From: an uncultured beta proteobacterium
Lineage (GTDB): Bacteria; Pseudomonadota; Gammaproteobacteria; Burkholderiales; SG8-41
NCBI GenBank assembly: GCA_903885665.1
Contig: CAISJL010000126.1
Location: forward strand, 36,260 to 100,259
Direction of reading: 5' to 3'
DNA: 64,000 bases
Under the pieces are notes generated by a model. The model did no database searches. It was not told the origin of the DNA and worked only from the letters and a program-made list of their open reading frames with translations. A program made the position numbers and the translations under genes. Shown one piece after another: positions 18,058 through 27,306 of the stretch. Numbering within the stretch: position 1 is the first letter of the stretch; each line of letters begins with the position of its first letter.

Positions 18058-19266
18058 TCACCACGCCGCTTCTAATGTGGCCATGATTCGATCACGCTCC
18101 GCTAAAAACTCGCGTTGCGGATCGGCATTAAAGTTTCTCAGTGAATGTTCCAAAATCTGCGGCAAGCTATCGCGGGGAATGTTGACATCACGCAAGCGCG
18201 TGGGCATACCCATACCGGCAAACGCCTGCTCAATCGCTTGTGCTGCATTCAAGTGTGGCGTATCACCCTCCGCACAATCAAAAGCTGCAGCAATCAACCG
18301 CATTGCTTCTGGATCACGCCCACCAAATTGGCGAACCACGGTTGCAGTAAGTGCTGAGTTAGCCTCGCCTTGGCCCACATGCGCATGCAAATTAAATAAC
18401 GCCGTGGCCAGTGCATAAGTCACCCGCGCAGGCCAATGCTTCTCAGTGAGAGTGCCGCCATCATCGGCGTCGCGATTTTGTAAAAACGCTGCGGCACATA
18501 AATGAATCCGCGCCTCAGCATCTTGCGGGTTGGCCACACGCGGAATAGCGCGTTGCGCTAAACGAAACGACTGCAAACGATCGCCCTCAGATAAAGGCCC
18601 CATACGGGGCGCGCCCAGATTCATTAAGGCACGCCAAAATACTGATGCTGCAGTCGTGCGCGCCAACGAGACTGGCGCCGTCAACACCGCATCCGCATCC
18701 CAAAACAATGCGACCGGTCGCGTTTTAGGATCAAAAAACTCCATACGATGATTACGATTTGGGTCTTTCACGCCAGAACCAGCGCGATTTTGAGCCGTGG
18801 TAGCTGCAGTCAATACATTGACAATCGGTAACTTAGGCGCCATCAGTCGCGGACTAATCGCCGGGCCTTTAGCAGGATATTGTGTAATTAATTGATCCAC
18901 TGGTCTGGACTCCGCCATCAAAATGGCAACCACCCGCGTGCCTTGAATCACACTACCCGAACCCACGCCGATTAATAAATCTGCCTGCACAGCGCTTGCA
19001 GCTGCAGCTGCGGCTTGTACCGACGTCAGCGTGGTGTCTTTATCAATTTCATCATACACACCGACACACTGCGCGCCGAGTATGCGTTGAATACGCGCGA
19101 TCAAATCGGTTTTGCGCGACACACTTCGGCCACATACAATAAATGCACGACTTGTTTGTTGGCGTTTGAGCTCTGCTGGCAATTGCTCCAGAGCATCTTG
19201 ACCGCTATATAAGCGTAATGGATAACTGATGGCCCGAAAATCGGTGACGGCAGCGTTTACTGACAT
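18058..19266 (-). CDS. Iron-containing alcohol dehydrogenase-fold protein with apparently degenerate metal site
   Basis: N-terminal 'AFIVCGRSVSRKTDLIARI', 'LLIGVGSGSVIQGTRVVAIL', 'PKLPIVNVLTAATTAQNRAGSGVKD' is Fe-ADH-like; the expected Asp/His ligand positions are not conserved. Confidence 0.75.
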   Translation of the reverse strand: MSVNAAVTDFRAISYPLRLYSGQDALEQLPAELKRQQTSRAFIVCGRSVSRKTDLIARIQRILGAQCVGVYDEIDKDTTLTSVQAAAAAASAVQADLLIGVGSGSVIQGTRVVAILMAESRPVDQLITQYPAKGPAISPRLMAPKLPIVNVLTAATTAQNRAGSGVKDPNRNHRMEFFDPKTRPVALFWDADAVLTAPVSLARTTAASVFWRALMNLGAPRMGPLSEGDRLQSFRLAQRAIPRVANPQDAEARIHLCAAAFLQNRDADDGGTLTEKHWPARVTYALATALFNLHAHVGQGEANSALTATVVRQFGGRDPEAMRLIAAAFDCAEGDTPHLNAAQAIEQAFAGMGMPTRLRDVNIPRDSLPQILEHSLRNFNADPQREFLAERDRIMATLEAAW

Positions 19267-20702
19267 AAGCGACGATTCCTAAAGAGTTCCAAAGCAGACA
19301 ATGCCGCCAGCGCACCGCCAGCGGGCGTCATTTCATCATAAACCGGTAAACCCAAAGCCAGCGCTCGTTCGCGGAACGCCCGCTTGCGCGCTTCCAGGCT
19401 AGGCTCTCCATCGGCGCGTAGTACTAAAATAAAATGCGCTTGCCTCGGATAGCGTTGCTGTACACGCAGGGCTGCATCAACTAAATTATCCAAGACTTCA
19501 GGTTTGCTACGGCCACCAAAAGCCGACATATTTAAATGCATCACCACTGCTTCGGGCTGTCCTTGATCATAGATCAGTTCGAGAATTTTCTCAGCCACCC
19601 GACCATCGTCTTGCTGAAACGTACCTACTGGACAATCGATCGGATTGGTTAAGCTAGTGCCAGGTGGCATGTGCAAATCATTTAATGCTGCAATCAATGG
19701 CGGTGCAAAGCGCGTCACCGCCAACCCAAGACGGGCATAGGCATCGGTAGCCAAGACGCTTGTACCACCACCATTACCAAACAACACGACTTCTCGGGTC
19801 GGTCGCTCGGGACGTGGCTCTACCGCTTGAAATAACAACAAGGTGTCGACAAACTGGTCTAGGCTTTCTACCAAAATGCTGCCCGTCTGACGTGCGAGTG
19901 CAACCCAAACACGATCATCCCCTGCCAGCGAGCCCGTATGTGATGCAGCGGCAATTAATCCCTGCTGTGTTCGGCCACCTTTTAGTATCACGACCGGTTT
20001 AGTGGCTTTCGCTTGGCGTAATAATTCAAATAAACGCCGACCCTGTTGCCCGCTCTCGATGTATAAACCAATGACTCGAGTTTGTGGATCAGCCAAATAA
20101 AATTCCAACAAATCTGCAGGTGTCACATCCGCTGAGTTACCGAGCGTCACCAGCCCAGAAAATTTCACGCCGCGCGCCATGCCGCGACGAATCACATCGG
20201 TGCCGATGCCCCCGCTTTGCGACACAATCCCTACAGTGCCTACATCACGCGGACTAATTTCGGTAAAGGTGAGTTGGCCACGCGGTGAATACGTACCTAA
20301 ACAATTTGGCCCTAGCAGTCGCATCCCGCCCGCACGCGCCGCCTGTGCTAACTGGGCTTGCAATCCCTCGCCCGATTCGATTTCAGCAAACCCACTGGCG
20401 ACTACTTGCGCAAACCGCAACCGGCCTTGTGCCGCGGCCAGAATCGGTGGAATCAATGGGGCAGAAATCCCGATATAGGCATAATCCACGGGCTGCGGTG
20501 TATCTGCCAAACTTGGATAAGCCGGTAAGCCATTAATTTCGCTTGCCGTGGGATGTATTGGATAGATTGCACCACGATAACCAAACTCTTGTATCCGTCG
20601 AATAAACACATTGGGTAGCGCGTGGTTTTTGGCGGATGCGCCATATACCGCAATTGTGCGCGGCGCAAACAATGGCATAAATTCATCAATAATCGTCATC
20701 AT
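19257..20702 (-). CDS. ADP-forming acyl-CoA synthetase, CoA-binding alpha subunit
   Basis: 'LFAPRTIAVYGASAKNHALPNVFIRRIQEFGYRGAIYPIHPTASEINGLPAYPSL', 'VGIVSQSGGIGTDVI', 'IAAASHTGSLAGDD' (conserved His). Confidence 0.9.
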   Translation of the reverse strand: MMTIIDEFMPLFAPRTIAVYGASAKNHALPNVFIRRIQEFGYRGAIYPIHPTASEINGLPAYPSLADTPQPVDYAYIGISAPLIPPILAAAQGRLRFAQVVASGFAEIESGEGLQAQLAQAARAGGMRLLGPNCLGTYSPRGQLTFTEISPRDVGTVGIVSQSGGIGTDVIRRGMARGVKFSGLVTLGNSADVTPADLLEFYLADPQTRVIGLYIESGQQGRRLFELLRQAKATKPVVILKGGRTQQGLIAAASHTGSLAGDDRVWVALARQTGSILVESLDQFVDTLLLFQAVEPRPERPTREVVLFGNGGGTSVLATDAYARLGLAVTRFAPPLIAALNDLHMPPGTSLTNPIDCPVGTFQQDDGRVAEKILELIYDQGQPEAVVMHLNMSAFGGRSKPEVLDNLVDAALRVQQRYPRQAHFILVLRADGEPSLEARKRAFRERALALGLPVYDEMTPAGGALAALSALELFRNRRLCQ

Positions 20703-21437
20703 CTAGCCCAATATAAAACGCGCATCAACCGCGACTGCTGCATCTGCAGTCACCATCAAAGGATTGATATCCATTTCCATCACCGCATCGGCTTGCTGCA
20801 TCAGCAGTCCCTGCTCACCCCCAACTTGTAACAATACGGCGATCAAGGCTTGGGCTGAAGCCGGTGGCTGACCGCGCACACCCGTCAGTAAGGCGGCCGC
20901 CTTTAATTCGCTAATCATATCCTCTGCATCGAGCTGGCTAATCGGGCACAAGCGAAACGCCACGTCTTTCAATACTTCAATAAAAATACCACCCAGACCC
21001 ACCATCACTAAAGGGCCAAATTGCGGGTCCCGCCAACCACCAACCACCCACTCCTGACCGGCGGGCGCCATCTCCTCGATTAAAAATCCATCAATCACAT
21101 GCGCTTTGATTTCTGGTGATTGCAACATAGTGCTGATTGCTGCACTCACCTCAGCCACACTGCATAAGCCCAAGCGCACACCCCCGACATCACTCTTATG
21201 TAGAATGGTTGCCGACATCACCTTCAACACCCAAGGCCCTTGCATACTGGCGCATGCCGTTGCTACTGCTTCACTGAAGTCGGACGATTGTGCACTCACC
21301 ACTCGCGTCTGCGGTACGCGTACTCCATAAATGGCTAGCAAGCTCTTGCCAGCAGCTTCATCTAATGCCGTGCGTTGTTGGGCGCGTGCTGCACGGATTA
21401 AGGCTTGGCCTCGGCTCTGTACGTCTAGCATAGTCAT
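20703..21437 (-). CDS. ADP-forming acyl-CoA synthetase, ATP-grasp beta subunit
   Basis: 'PWVLKVMSATILHKSDVGGVRLGL', 'GFLIEEMAPAGQEWVVGGWRDPQFGPLVMVGLGGIFIEVLKDVAFRLCPI', 'EMDINPLMV'. Confidence 0.9.
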   Translation of the reverse strand: MTMLDVQSRGQALIRAARAQQRTALDEAAGKSLLAIYGVRVPQTRVVSAQSSDFSEAVATACASMQGPWVLKVMSATILHKSDVGGVRLGLCSVAEVSAAISTMLQSPEIKAHVIDGFLIEEMAPAGQEWVVGGWRDPQFGPLVMVGLGGIFIEVLKDVAFRLCPISQLDAEDMISELKAAALLTGVRGQPPASAQALIAVLLQVGGEQGLLMQQADAVMEMDINPLMVTADAAVAVDARFILG

Positions 21438-22783
21438 GCGGGTCTCCCGGTAATTTCACCAATAATGCCTGTGTGTAGCTGGCCGCTTCGAAACGGTGCG
21501 GAATCTAAAATATTCAGTAGCGCTGGTATATTATGTTTCACACCCACAATCTCGAAACCGCGCAAGGCCTCTAACAACTGGGTAATTGCACTATCTCGAT
21601 CCACAGCATGCACAATCACCTTCGCCAATAAGGGATCATAGTGCGGCGTGACCACTCGTCCTTCAGCATAGCCCGTATCAATCCGCACTCCAGGTATTTG
21701 TGGGGGTCGAAATACCGTCAGGGTGCCGGGTGAAGGATAAAAATTCTTAGGGTCTTCTGCATACACACGCGCTTGAATCGCGTGCCCACTGATCTTTACT
21801 TGGGTATCACAGCACTGGCTCAAGGGCAGCCCTGCCGCCGATAAAATTTGCGCTCGCACCAAGTCAACACCGGTGATCATCTCGGTAACACCGTGTTCGA
21901 CTTGCAGACGCGTGTTCATCTCGAGAAAACAAAACTCACCATTTGCACTCAACAACATCTCTACCGTACCGATATTGTCATAACCCATTTTTTGTAAAAT
22001 CGCAGCAATCTGATCAGCCATCGCCAACGCTTGTGGTCGTGGCAATTGTGGTGCAGGCGCTTCTTCAATCACCTTTTGGTTACGCCGCTGGGTGGAGCAA
22101 TCCCTCTCAAAGAAGTGCATCAGCTGACCATGCTGATCGCCCAAGACTTGAAACTCCACATGGCGCGGGCGCTCGATGAGTTGCTCGAGAAACACCTCCG
22201 CATTACCAAAACCACGAGCAGCCATGGAACGTGAGCGCTCCACCGCGGCTAACAAGCCCGCAGCCTCCCGCACCGGTAACATCCCAATGCCTCCACCACC
22301 ACCTGCTGGCTTCACTAATAAGGGATACCCTATTTCTGCAGCAATGATCGCAATTGCCTCGGGGTCTTCAGGCAACACCACCGAGCCACGCGCCATCGGC
22401 ATGCCATTTTCAGCGGCCAAGGCCCGCGCTTGGGTTTTATGCCCCATCGCTGCCAACCAACGCGGCGCGGGGCCGATAAATCGCGACCCGTGATCGACGA
22501 CTTGTTGCGCAAACTCTGCGCTCTCAGCCAAAAACCCATAGCCTGGGTGCACGCCATCGGCGCCACAGTGGCGCACCACTTCTAACAGTTGCGCGGTGTT
22601 TAAATAGCTCTCGCGTGCCGGGGCGGCACCAATTGCATACGTCTGCGTGGCTAGCGCTAAATAAGGTGCCCCTGCATCGGCCTCTGAATAGACCGCCACT
22701 GAGGCAATCCCCATTGCATTCAATGCACTTAACACACGGGCGGCAACCGCCCCGCGATTTGCAACCAGAACTTTATTAAACAT
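21434..22783 (-). CDS. Biotin carboxylase subunit of an acyl-CoA carboxylase
   Basis: 'FNKVLVANRGAVAARVLSALNAMGI', 'PLLVKPAGGGGGIGM', 'FLEMNTRLQVEHGVTEMITGVDLV'. The ORF ends without a biotinyl domain. Confidence 0.92.
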   Translation of the reverse strand: MFNKVLVANRGAVAARVLSALNAMGIASVAVYSEADAGAPYLALATQTYAIGAAPARESYLNTAQLLEVVRHCGADGVHPGYGFLAESAEFAQQVVDHGSRFIGPAPRWLAAMGHKTQARALAAENGMPMARGSVVLPEDPEAIAIIAAEIGYPLLVKPAGGGGGIGMLPVREAAGLLAAVERSRSMAARGFGNAEVFLEQLIERPRHVEFQVLGDQHGQLMHFFERDCSTQRRNQKVIEEAPAPQLPRPQALAMADQIAAILQKMGYDNIGTVEMLLSANGEFCFLEMNTRLQVEHGVTEMITGVDLVRAQILSAAGLPLSQCCDTQVKISGHAIQARVYAEDPKNFYPSPGTLTVFRPPQIPGVRIDTGYAEGRVVTPHYDPLLAKVIVHAVDRDSAITQLLEALRGFEIVGVKHNIPALLNILDSAPFRSGQLHTGIIGEITGRPA

Positions 22784-22909
22784 TGCTCATCCTGCCGCAG
22801 CGACCATCAGTGACACGCAAAGCACTTCACCAGGTCTATTAAAATAATAATAAAATCAAATAGTTACTTAATATTTTATTGTTTGGATATTTATTGCTGT
22901 AGCGCGCCC

Positions 22910-24478
22910 CTAAGGTCTGACTCCTGCACGTAACTTCGGGCCCAGCTGTGTAGCCAATCGATCCTGGCAGGCATCAATGAACTGACACAAATAAGGTCGC
23001 GTCTCGCGCGGGTCAATAATATCTTCCACTGCAAACGCCTCTGCCGTACGAAACGGCGAGGCTAAGGCCCGTAACTCCGCCTCGAGCTCACGTTCGCGTG
23101 CAACGGGGTCCGGCGCACTCGCAATCTCCCGCTTATAAGCGGCCTTCACCCCGCCTTCAACTGGTAACGAACCCCATTGCGCCGAAGGCCAAGCAATTTT
23201 AAAGTTGAGTCCCCCACGATCAGTAAAACCGCCGCCGGCCACACCATAGCATTTACGAATAATCACCGTAATCACCGGCACGCTCACCTGAAAACCAATA
23301 AAGCGTGCCCGCACCCCTTCACGCAAAATCGCTGCTGCCTCGGACTCCAAGCCCACCATCAAGCCCGGTACATCGGCAAACAACAACAAAGGAATATTAA
23401 ACATATCGCACAGCTCGGTGAAATGACCCTGCTTGCGTGCGGCCTTCACATCCATAATGCCGCCGACCATCGGGTTACTGGCGATGATCCCCACCACTTT
23501 GCCATTTAAACGCGCCAGTGCAGTAATAATGGCACGGCCAAAGCCGGGTTGAATTTCAAACCAAGAGTCCCGATCGACAATCATGCCTAATAAGGTTCTC
23601 ATGTTATAGGCCTGGCGATCGGCACGCGGCACGATACTCGCCAGCGCCGCTTCGCAGCGATCCACAGGATCACCAACATCGCGTTGCGGTGGCAAATTCC
23701 ACACGTTTTGTGGCATGTAACTCATAAACCGACGTATTTGGGCAAAGCAATCGGCCTCGCTACTGGCCACATTATCAATGGTGCCGGCGCGATCCACCGC
23801 CACCGCCGTGCCACCTAAGTCCTCTTTGCTCAAACGCTGACCAAACGCCCGTTCGACCACGGGCGGACCTGCGGCGAATAAATGGCCTGTGCCTTTCACC
23901 ATAATCGACCAATGCGACAAAATCGCACGCATCGCCGGCCCACCGGCAGTCGTGCCCATTACCGCGCTCACCACTGGCACCACCCCGAGCAAATCAGCAG
24001 AACGCTCCATCCCATCTTGGCCATAGCCAGGCACTACGGTATAACCTTTGCGCTTAGCGGTGTTGACTGAACCGCCTGTACCATCAATCAGGTTCACCAA
24101 CGGAATGCGATATTGAAAAGCCAAGTCCTCAATAAATCCACCTTGGCCACCTTTGCGTCTGTCGCTCCCAAAACCGGTGCCGGCTCGAATCGTGTAATCC
24201 TCGCCGCCAATCGCTAGCGGCCGCCCATTGATTTTGGCAATGCCCATGACATAGGGCGCGGGCTCAAATCCGGTTAATTGGCCGCCGCTGTCATAAGTGC
24301 CTTTGCCGGCGAGCTTGCCGACTTCGCGAAATGTGCCTGCATCAACCAACGCATTGATGCGTTCTCGAACCGTTAATTTACTTTGCGCGTGGTGACGCGC
24401 CACCGCCTCGGGCCCACCACATGCCTCGGCTAGGGCGCGCCGACGATGCAGCTCATCAATTTCTGCTTGCCATGGCAT
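22910..24478 (-). CDS. Acyl-CoA carboxylase carboxyltransferase subunit (PccB/MccB-like)
   Basis: 'KLTVRERINALVDAGTFREVG', 'VVPVVSAVMGTTAGGPA', 'VPVITVIIRKCYGVAGGGF'. Confidence 0.92.
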   Translation of the reverse strand: MPWQAEIDELHRRRALAEACGGPEAVARHHAQSKLTVRERINALVDAGTFREVGKLAGKGTYDSGGQLTGFEPAPYVMGIAKINGRPLAIGGEDYTIRAGTGFGSDRRKGGQGGFIEDLAFQYRIPLVNLIDGTGGSVNTAKRKGYTVVPGYGQDGMERSADLLGVVPVVSAVMGTTAGGPAMRAILSHWSIMVKGTGHLFAAGPPVVERAFGQRLSKEDLGGTAVAVDRAGTIDNVASSEADCFAQIRRFMSYMPQNVWNLPPQRDVGDPVDRCEAALASIVPRADRQAYNMRTLLGMIVDRDSWFEIQPGFGRAIITALARLNGKVVGIIASNPMVGGIMDVKAARKQGHFTELCDMFNIPLLLFADVPGLMVGLESEAAAILREGVRARFIGFQVSVPVITVIIRKCYGVAGGGFTDRGGLNFKIAWPSAQWGSLPVEGGVKAAYKREIASAPDPVARERELEAELRALASPFRTAEAFAVEDIIDPRETRPYLCQFIDACQDRLATQLGPKLRAGVRP

Positions 24479-24562
24479 ATAGATTAATAATTCAATATTA
24501 TCAATTAGTTATTATGTAAGCGGGCGCCTACATTTTAGCGCAGCAACCAAACACTTAGACTA

Positions 24563-24784
24563 CTATTCCTCGAGAATAGCGACAACCTGACCCTCGGCAA
24601 CTGGGTCTTTTTCCTGCACCAGAATCTCCACCAAGGTGCCGCCTTCTTCAGCAATAACCGGTATTTCCATCTTCATAGACTCAATCACAATCAGGGTATC
24701 ACCACTGGCAACTGTGTCGCCGGCCTGCATTTTAATTTGCCATACGGTGCCTGTAATCTCCGACTTCACTTCAATGCGTGCCAT
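24563..24784 (-). CDS. Stand-alone biotin carboxyl carrier protein
   Basis: 'IVIESMKMEIPVIAEEGGTLVEILVQEKDPVAEGQVVAILEE' contains the biotinylated Lys motif. Start corrected from 24799 to 24784 (MARIEV). Confidence 0.92.
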   Translation of the reverse strand: MARIEVKSEITGTVWQIKMQAGDTVASGDTLIVIESMKMEIPVIAEEGGTLVEILVQEKDPVAEGQVVAILEE

Positions 24785-24876
24785 CGTTTTGTTCCTCAAT
24801 GCGCAGATTCAATCAATGATATTTCAGCCAAATGATGCTTTGGCATCGTATGCTTAGGCACCAATTGCTGTCAAGA

Positions 24877-24892
24877 AGATTGTTGACAATCT
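24877..24892. promoter_or_regulatory. Candidate GntR operator (palindrome)
   Basis: agattgt-tg-acaatct, core TTGTTGACAA, between the divergent BCCP and gntR genes. Confidence 0.5.
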
Positions 24893-24919
24893 GACAAAGC
24901 AAGATTAGCGTCACGGTCT

Positions 24920-25633
24920 ATGAACCCTGATTACACAGCGCCCGCTATCGCCACACTGTTGCGGCCTCCTGCCCTCACTCAATCCCTGGCCGAACAAATC
25001 GCTGCCAAACTCTGTACCGATATACTCGCTGGCGACTACGCACCCGGTCAGCGCATCATGGAGCAAACCGTTGCGTTGACCTTTGCCGTGAGCAGGGGGC
25101 CGGTGCGGGAGGCTTTGCGCTTACTGGAAAAGGACGGCTTAGTGAGCATACTGCCGCGGCGCGGTGCTCAAGTCACCAACCCGACAATCGCTGAAGTCTA
25201 TGAAATCTTCAATATCCGCGCCATGCTCAATGGTCTACGCGACCGCATGATTGCGGAGAGCCCGACCCGAGTAGAACTACTACCGCAACTCGCCCAAGAA
25301 ATTGAGTGTTTACGGGTAAGCGCGACCGAAACTGATAATGGCTATATTGACACCGTCATTCGTCTCAACCAATGGCTGACCCAAGTTGCCGGCAATGCGC
25401 GTCTACAAGCCATATTAAGTGCGCTAGCCATCCAAACCGTGCGCTACACCCGCCTGGGTCTCGCCACTCCCGAGCGCCGCGCCCAATCAGTGGGGCACTG
25501 GCAAGCCACATTGATAGCGATTCGCAACGGTGACGGCCCGGGCGCCGAACGGATTGCTCGGCAGCGGGTATTGGACTCCCGCGATGCGGCAGCAACACAA
25601 TTGGGTCAAGCGCCACCCGCCCACTCGTCCTAG
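24920..25633 (+). CDS. GntR family (FCD-type) transcriptional regulator
   Basis: 'LAEQIAAKLCTDILAGDYAPGQRIMEQTVALTFAVSRGPVREALRLLEKDGLVSILPRRGAQV' winged helix plus a helical C-terminal domain. Confidence 0.93.
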   Translation: MNPDYTAPAIATLLRPPALTQSLAEQIAAKLCTDILAGDYAPGQRIMEQTVALTFAVSRGPVREALRLLEKDGLVSILPRRGAQVTNPTIAEVYEIFNIRAMLNGLRDRMIAESPTRVELLPQLAQEIECLRVSATETDNGYIDTVIRLNQWLTQVAGNARLQAILSALAIQTVRYTRLGLATPERRAQSVGHWQATLIAIRNGDGPGAERIARQRVLDSRDAAATQLGQAPPAHSS

Positions 25634-25734
25634 TCTATCGATTCAACGCAATACGGCGCAGTACCGCTATTCATGATTAAATCGCATTACAATTTCCCTG
25701 TTATTTTCAAACCGACACCTTTGAAAGTTCGCAT

Positions 25735-26544
25735 ATGACCACTCAACTCCCCGAACTCACCGATGCCACACTACAACTCGATGGTCGTGTTGCGACTTTA
25801 ACGTTAGATCGCGACGACGTGCGCAATGCTCTCACCGGCACTGAACTGGTCTCCGATATTGTGAACACCCTACAATGGGCGAACAGCTGCCTAGATGCTT
25901 CTGTATTAATCATTACTGGTGCGGGTAGCGCCTTCTCCGCCGGCGGTAATGTTAAAACCATGGGCGATCGCGCCAAAGGTCCGGTACATGAATTACAACG
26001 TAACTACCGCCTAGGTATTCAACGCATCCCACTCGCCATGCAAGACACTGACATTCCTGTCATCGCCGCCATCAACGGTCCGGCCATTGGTGCGGGCTTT
26101 GATTTAGCCAATATGTGCGATATTCGTATTGGCTCCACCGAGGCACAATTTGGCGAGACCTTTGTTAATTTAGGCATCATCCCCGGTGATGGTGGCGCTT
26201 GGTTTTTAACACGCCTCTTGGGCTACCAACGCGCAGCCGAACTTACCCTAACCGGTCGCCTGATCAAAGCCGAAGAAGCCAAAAGCTTAGGTATTTTGCT
26301 CGAAGTCACAGAGCCTGGCGACTTACTCGCCAGCGCTCAAAAAATGGCTAGTCGGATTGCCGCGAAGCCACCTTTGGCCGTGCGTTATGCCAAACGCTTA
26401 CTCAAGCTGTCACAAGGTCAAAACTTGAGCGATCATCTGGATCACTGTTCAGCATTTCAAGCAATTTGCCATAAAACAGAAGACCACCAAGAGGCCTTGC
26501 TGTCCTTTTTTGAGAAACGGCGCGGCGTATTTAAAGGTCAGTAA
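25735..26544 (+). CDS. Enoyl-CoA hydratase/isomerase family protein
   Basis: 'GAGSAFSAGGNVKTMGDR' and 'AAINGPAIGAGFDLANMCDIRIGSTEAQFGETFVNLGIIPGDGG'. Confidence 0.94.
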   Translation: MTTQLPELTDATLQLDGRVATLTLDRDDVRNALTGTELVSDIVNTLQWANSCLDASVLIITGAGSAFSAGGNVKTMGDRAKGPVHELQRNYRLGIQRIPLAMQDTDIPVIAAINGPAIGAGFDLANMCDIRIGSTEAQFGETFVNLGIIPGDGGAWFLTRLLGYQRAAELTLTGRLIKAEEAKSLGILLEVTEPGDLLASAQKMASRIAAKPPLAVRYAKRLLKLSQGQNLSDHLDHCSAFQAICHKTEDHQEALLSFFEKRRGVFKGQ

Positions 26545-27260
26545 TGCCATTGTTAAAACCATTCTTCCTACCGCATACGCTACACCGCTGGTTATTGGCC
26601 GCAGGCACGGCATGTTGGATTGGACTGTCTGCTCCACCAGCAGCCGCCATCGAGCCCTTCTTTCCACCGCGCGACGAGTTGGCTACTGATGCCTCATGGC
26701 AACGCTTTCGGCAACGCCTACTCACAGCGATTGAAGCGCGCGATATAAAGTTTGTGATGTCCATTGTCGCTCGTGATGTGCGCAATGGTTTAGAGCGCGA
26801 CAAAGGCCATGCTGAATTTAAACTGCAATGGCTCGTTGATGAACCAGACAGCCCACTATGGCGCGAATTGCGCCGCGCACTTCACTTAGGTGCGAGTTAT
26901 TTTCAACACGAACATATGCCTCGTAGTGCCTGTGCACCTTATGTCTTGCCACACTGGCCGCAAGATTTAGACCCAACCGAGCATGGCGCAATCATCTCTC
27001 AAGAGACGCAAATGCGCGAAGCGCCCAGTGGTCGATCAGCTATATTAGAAACTCTGAGTTATAGCGTCGTCCCGGTTAACGATTGGGAAGTCGCTGATCT
27101 GGATCGCGGCAATCCCCAACGTTGGGTGCGGGTGAATGCACGTCAGCGGCAAGGGTTTATTCCAGAAGAACATATTCGTAGCCCGCTCGAACACTTAGCG
27201 TGCTTTCGCAAGGGTGCGCAAGGTTGGCAATTAACCTCATTTATGGCCGCGGGCGAATAA
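26544..27260 (+). CDS. Secreted SH3-domain-like protein of unknown function
   Basis: Signal peptide; 'AIISQETQMREAPSGRSAILETLSYSVVPVNDW...RWVRVNARQRQGFIPEEHIRSPLEH' resembles a bacterial SH3 module. Start overlaps the preceding stop (TAATG). Confidence 0.75.
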   Translation: MPLLKPFFLPHTLHRWLLAAGTACWIGLSAPPAAAIEPFFPPRDELATDASWQRFRQRLLTAIEARDIKFVMSIVARDVRNGLERDKGHAEFKLQWLVDEPDSPLWRELRRALHLGASYFQHEHMPRSACAPYVLPHWPQDLDPTEHGAIISQETQMREAPSGRSAILETLSYSVVPVNDWEVADLDRGNPQRWVRVNARQRQGFIPEEHIRSPLEHLACFRKGAQGWQLTSFMAAGE

Positions 27261-27306
27261 AAGCAGCCAAGCATCAGTGATCCACCAAGTAAAAGTAGCA
27301 CACCTA

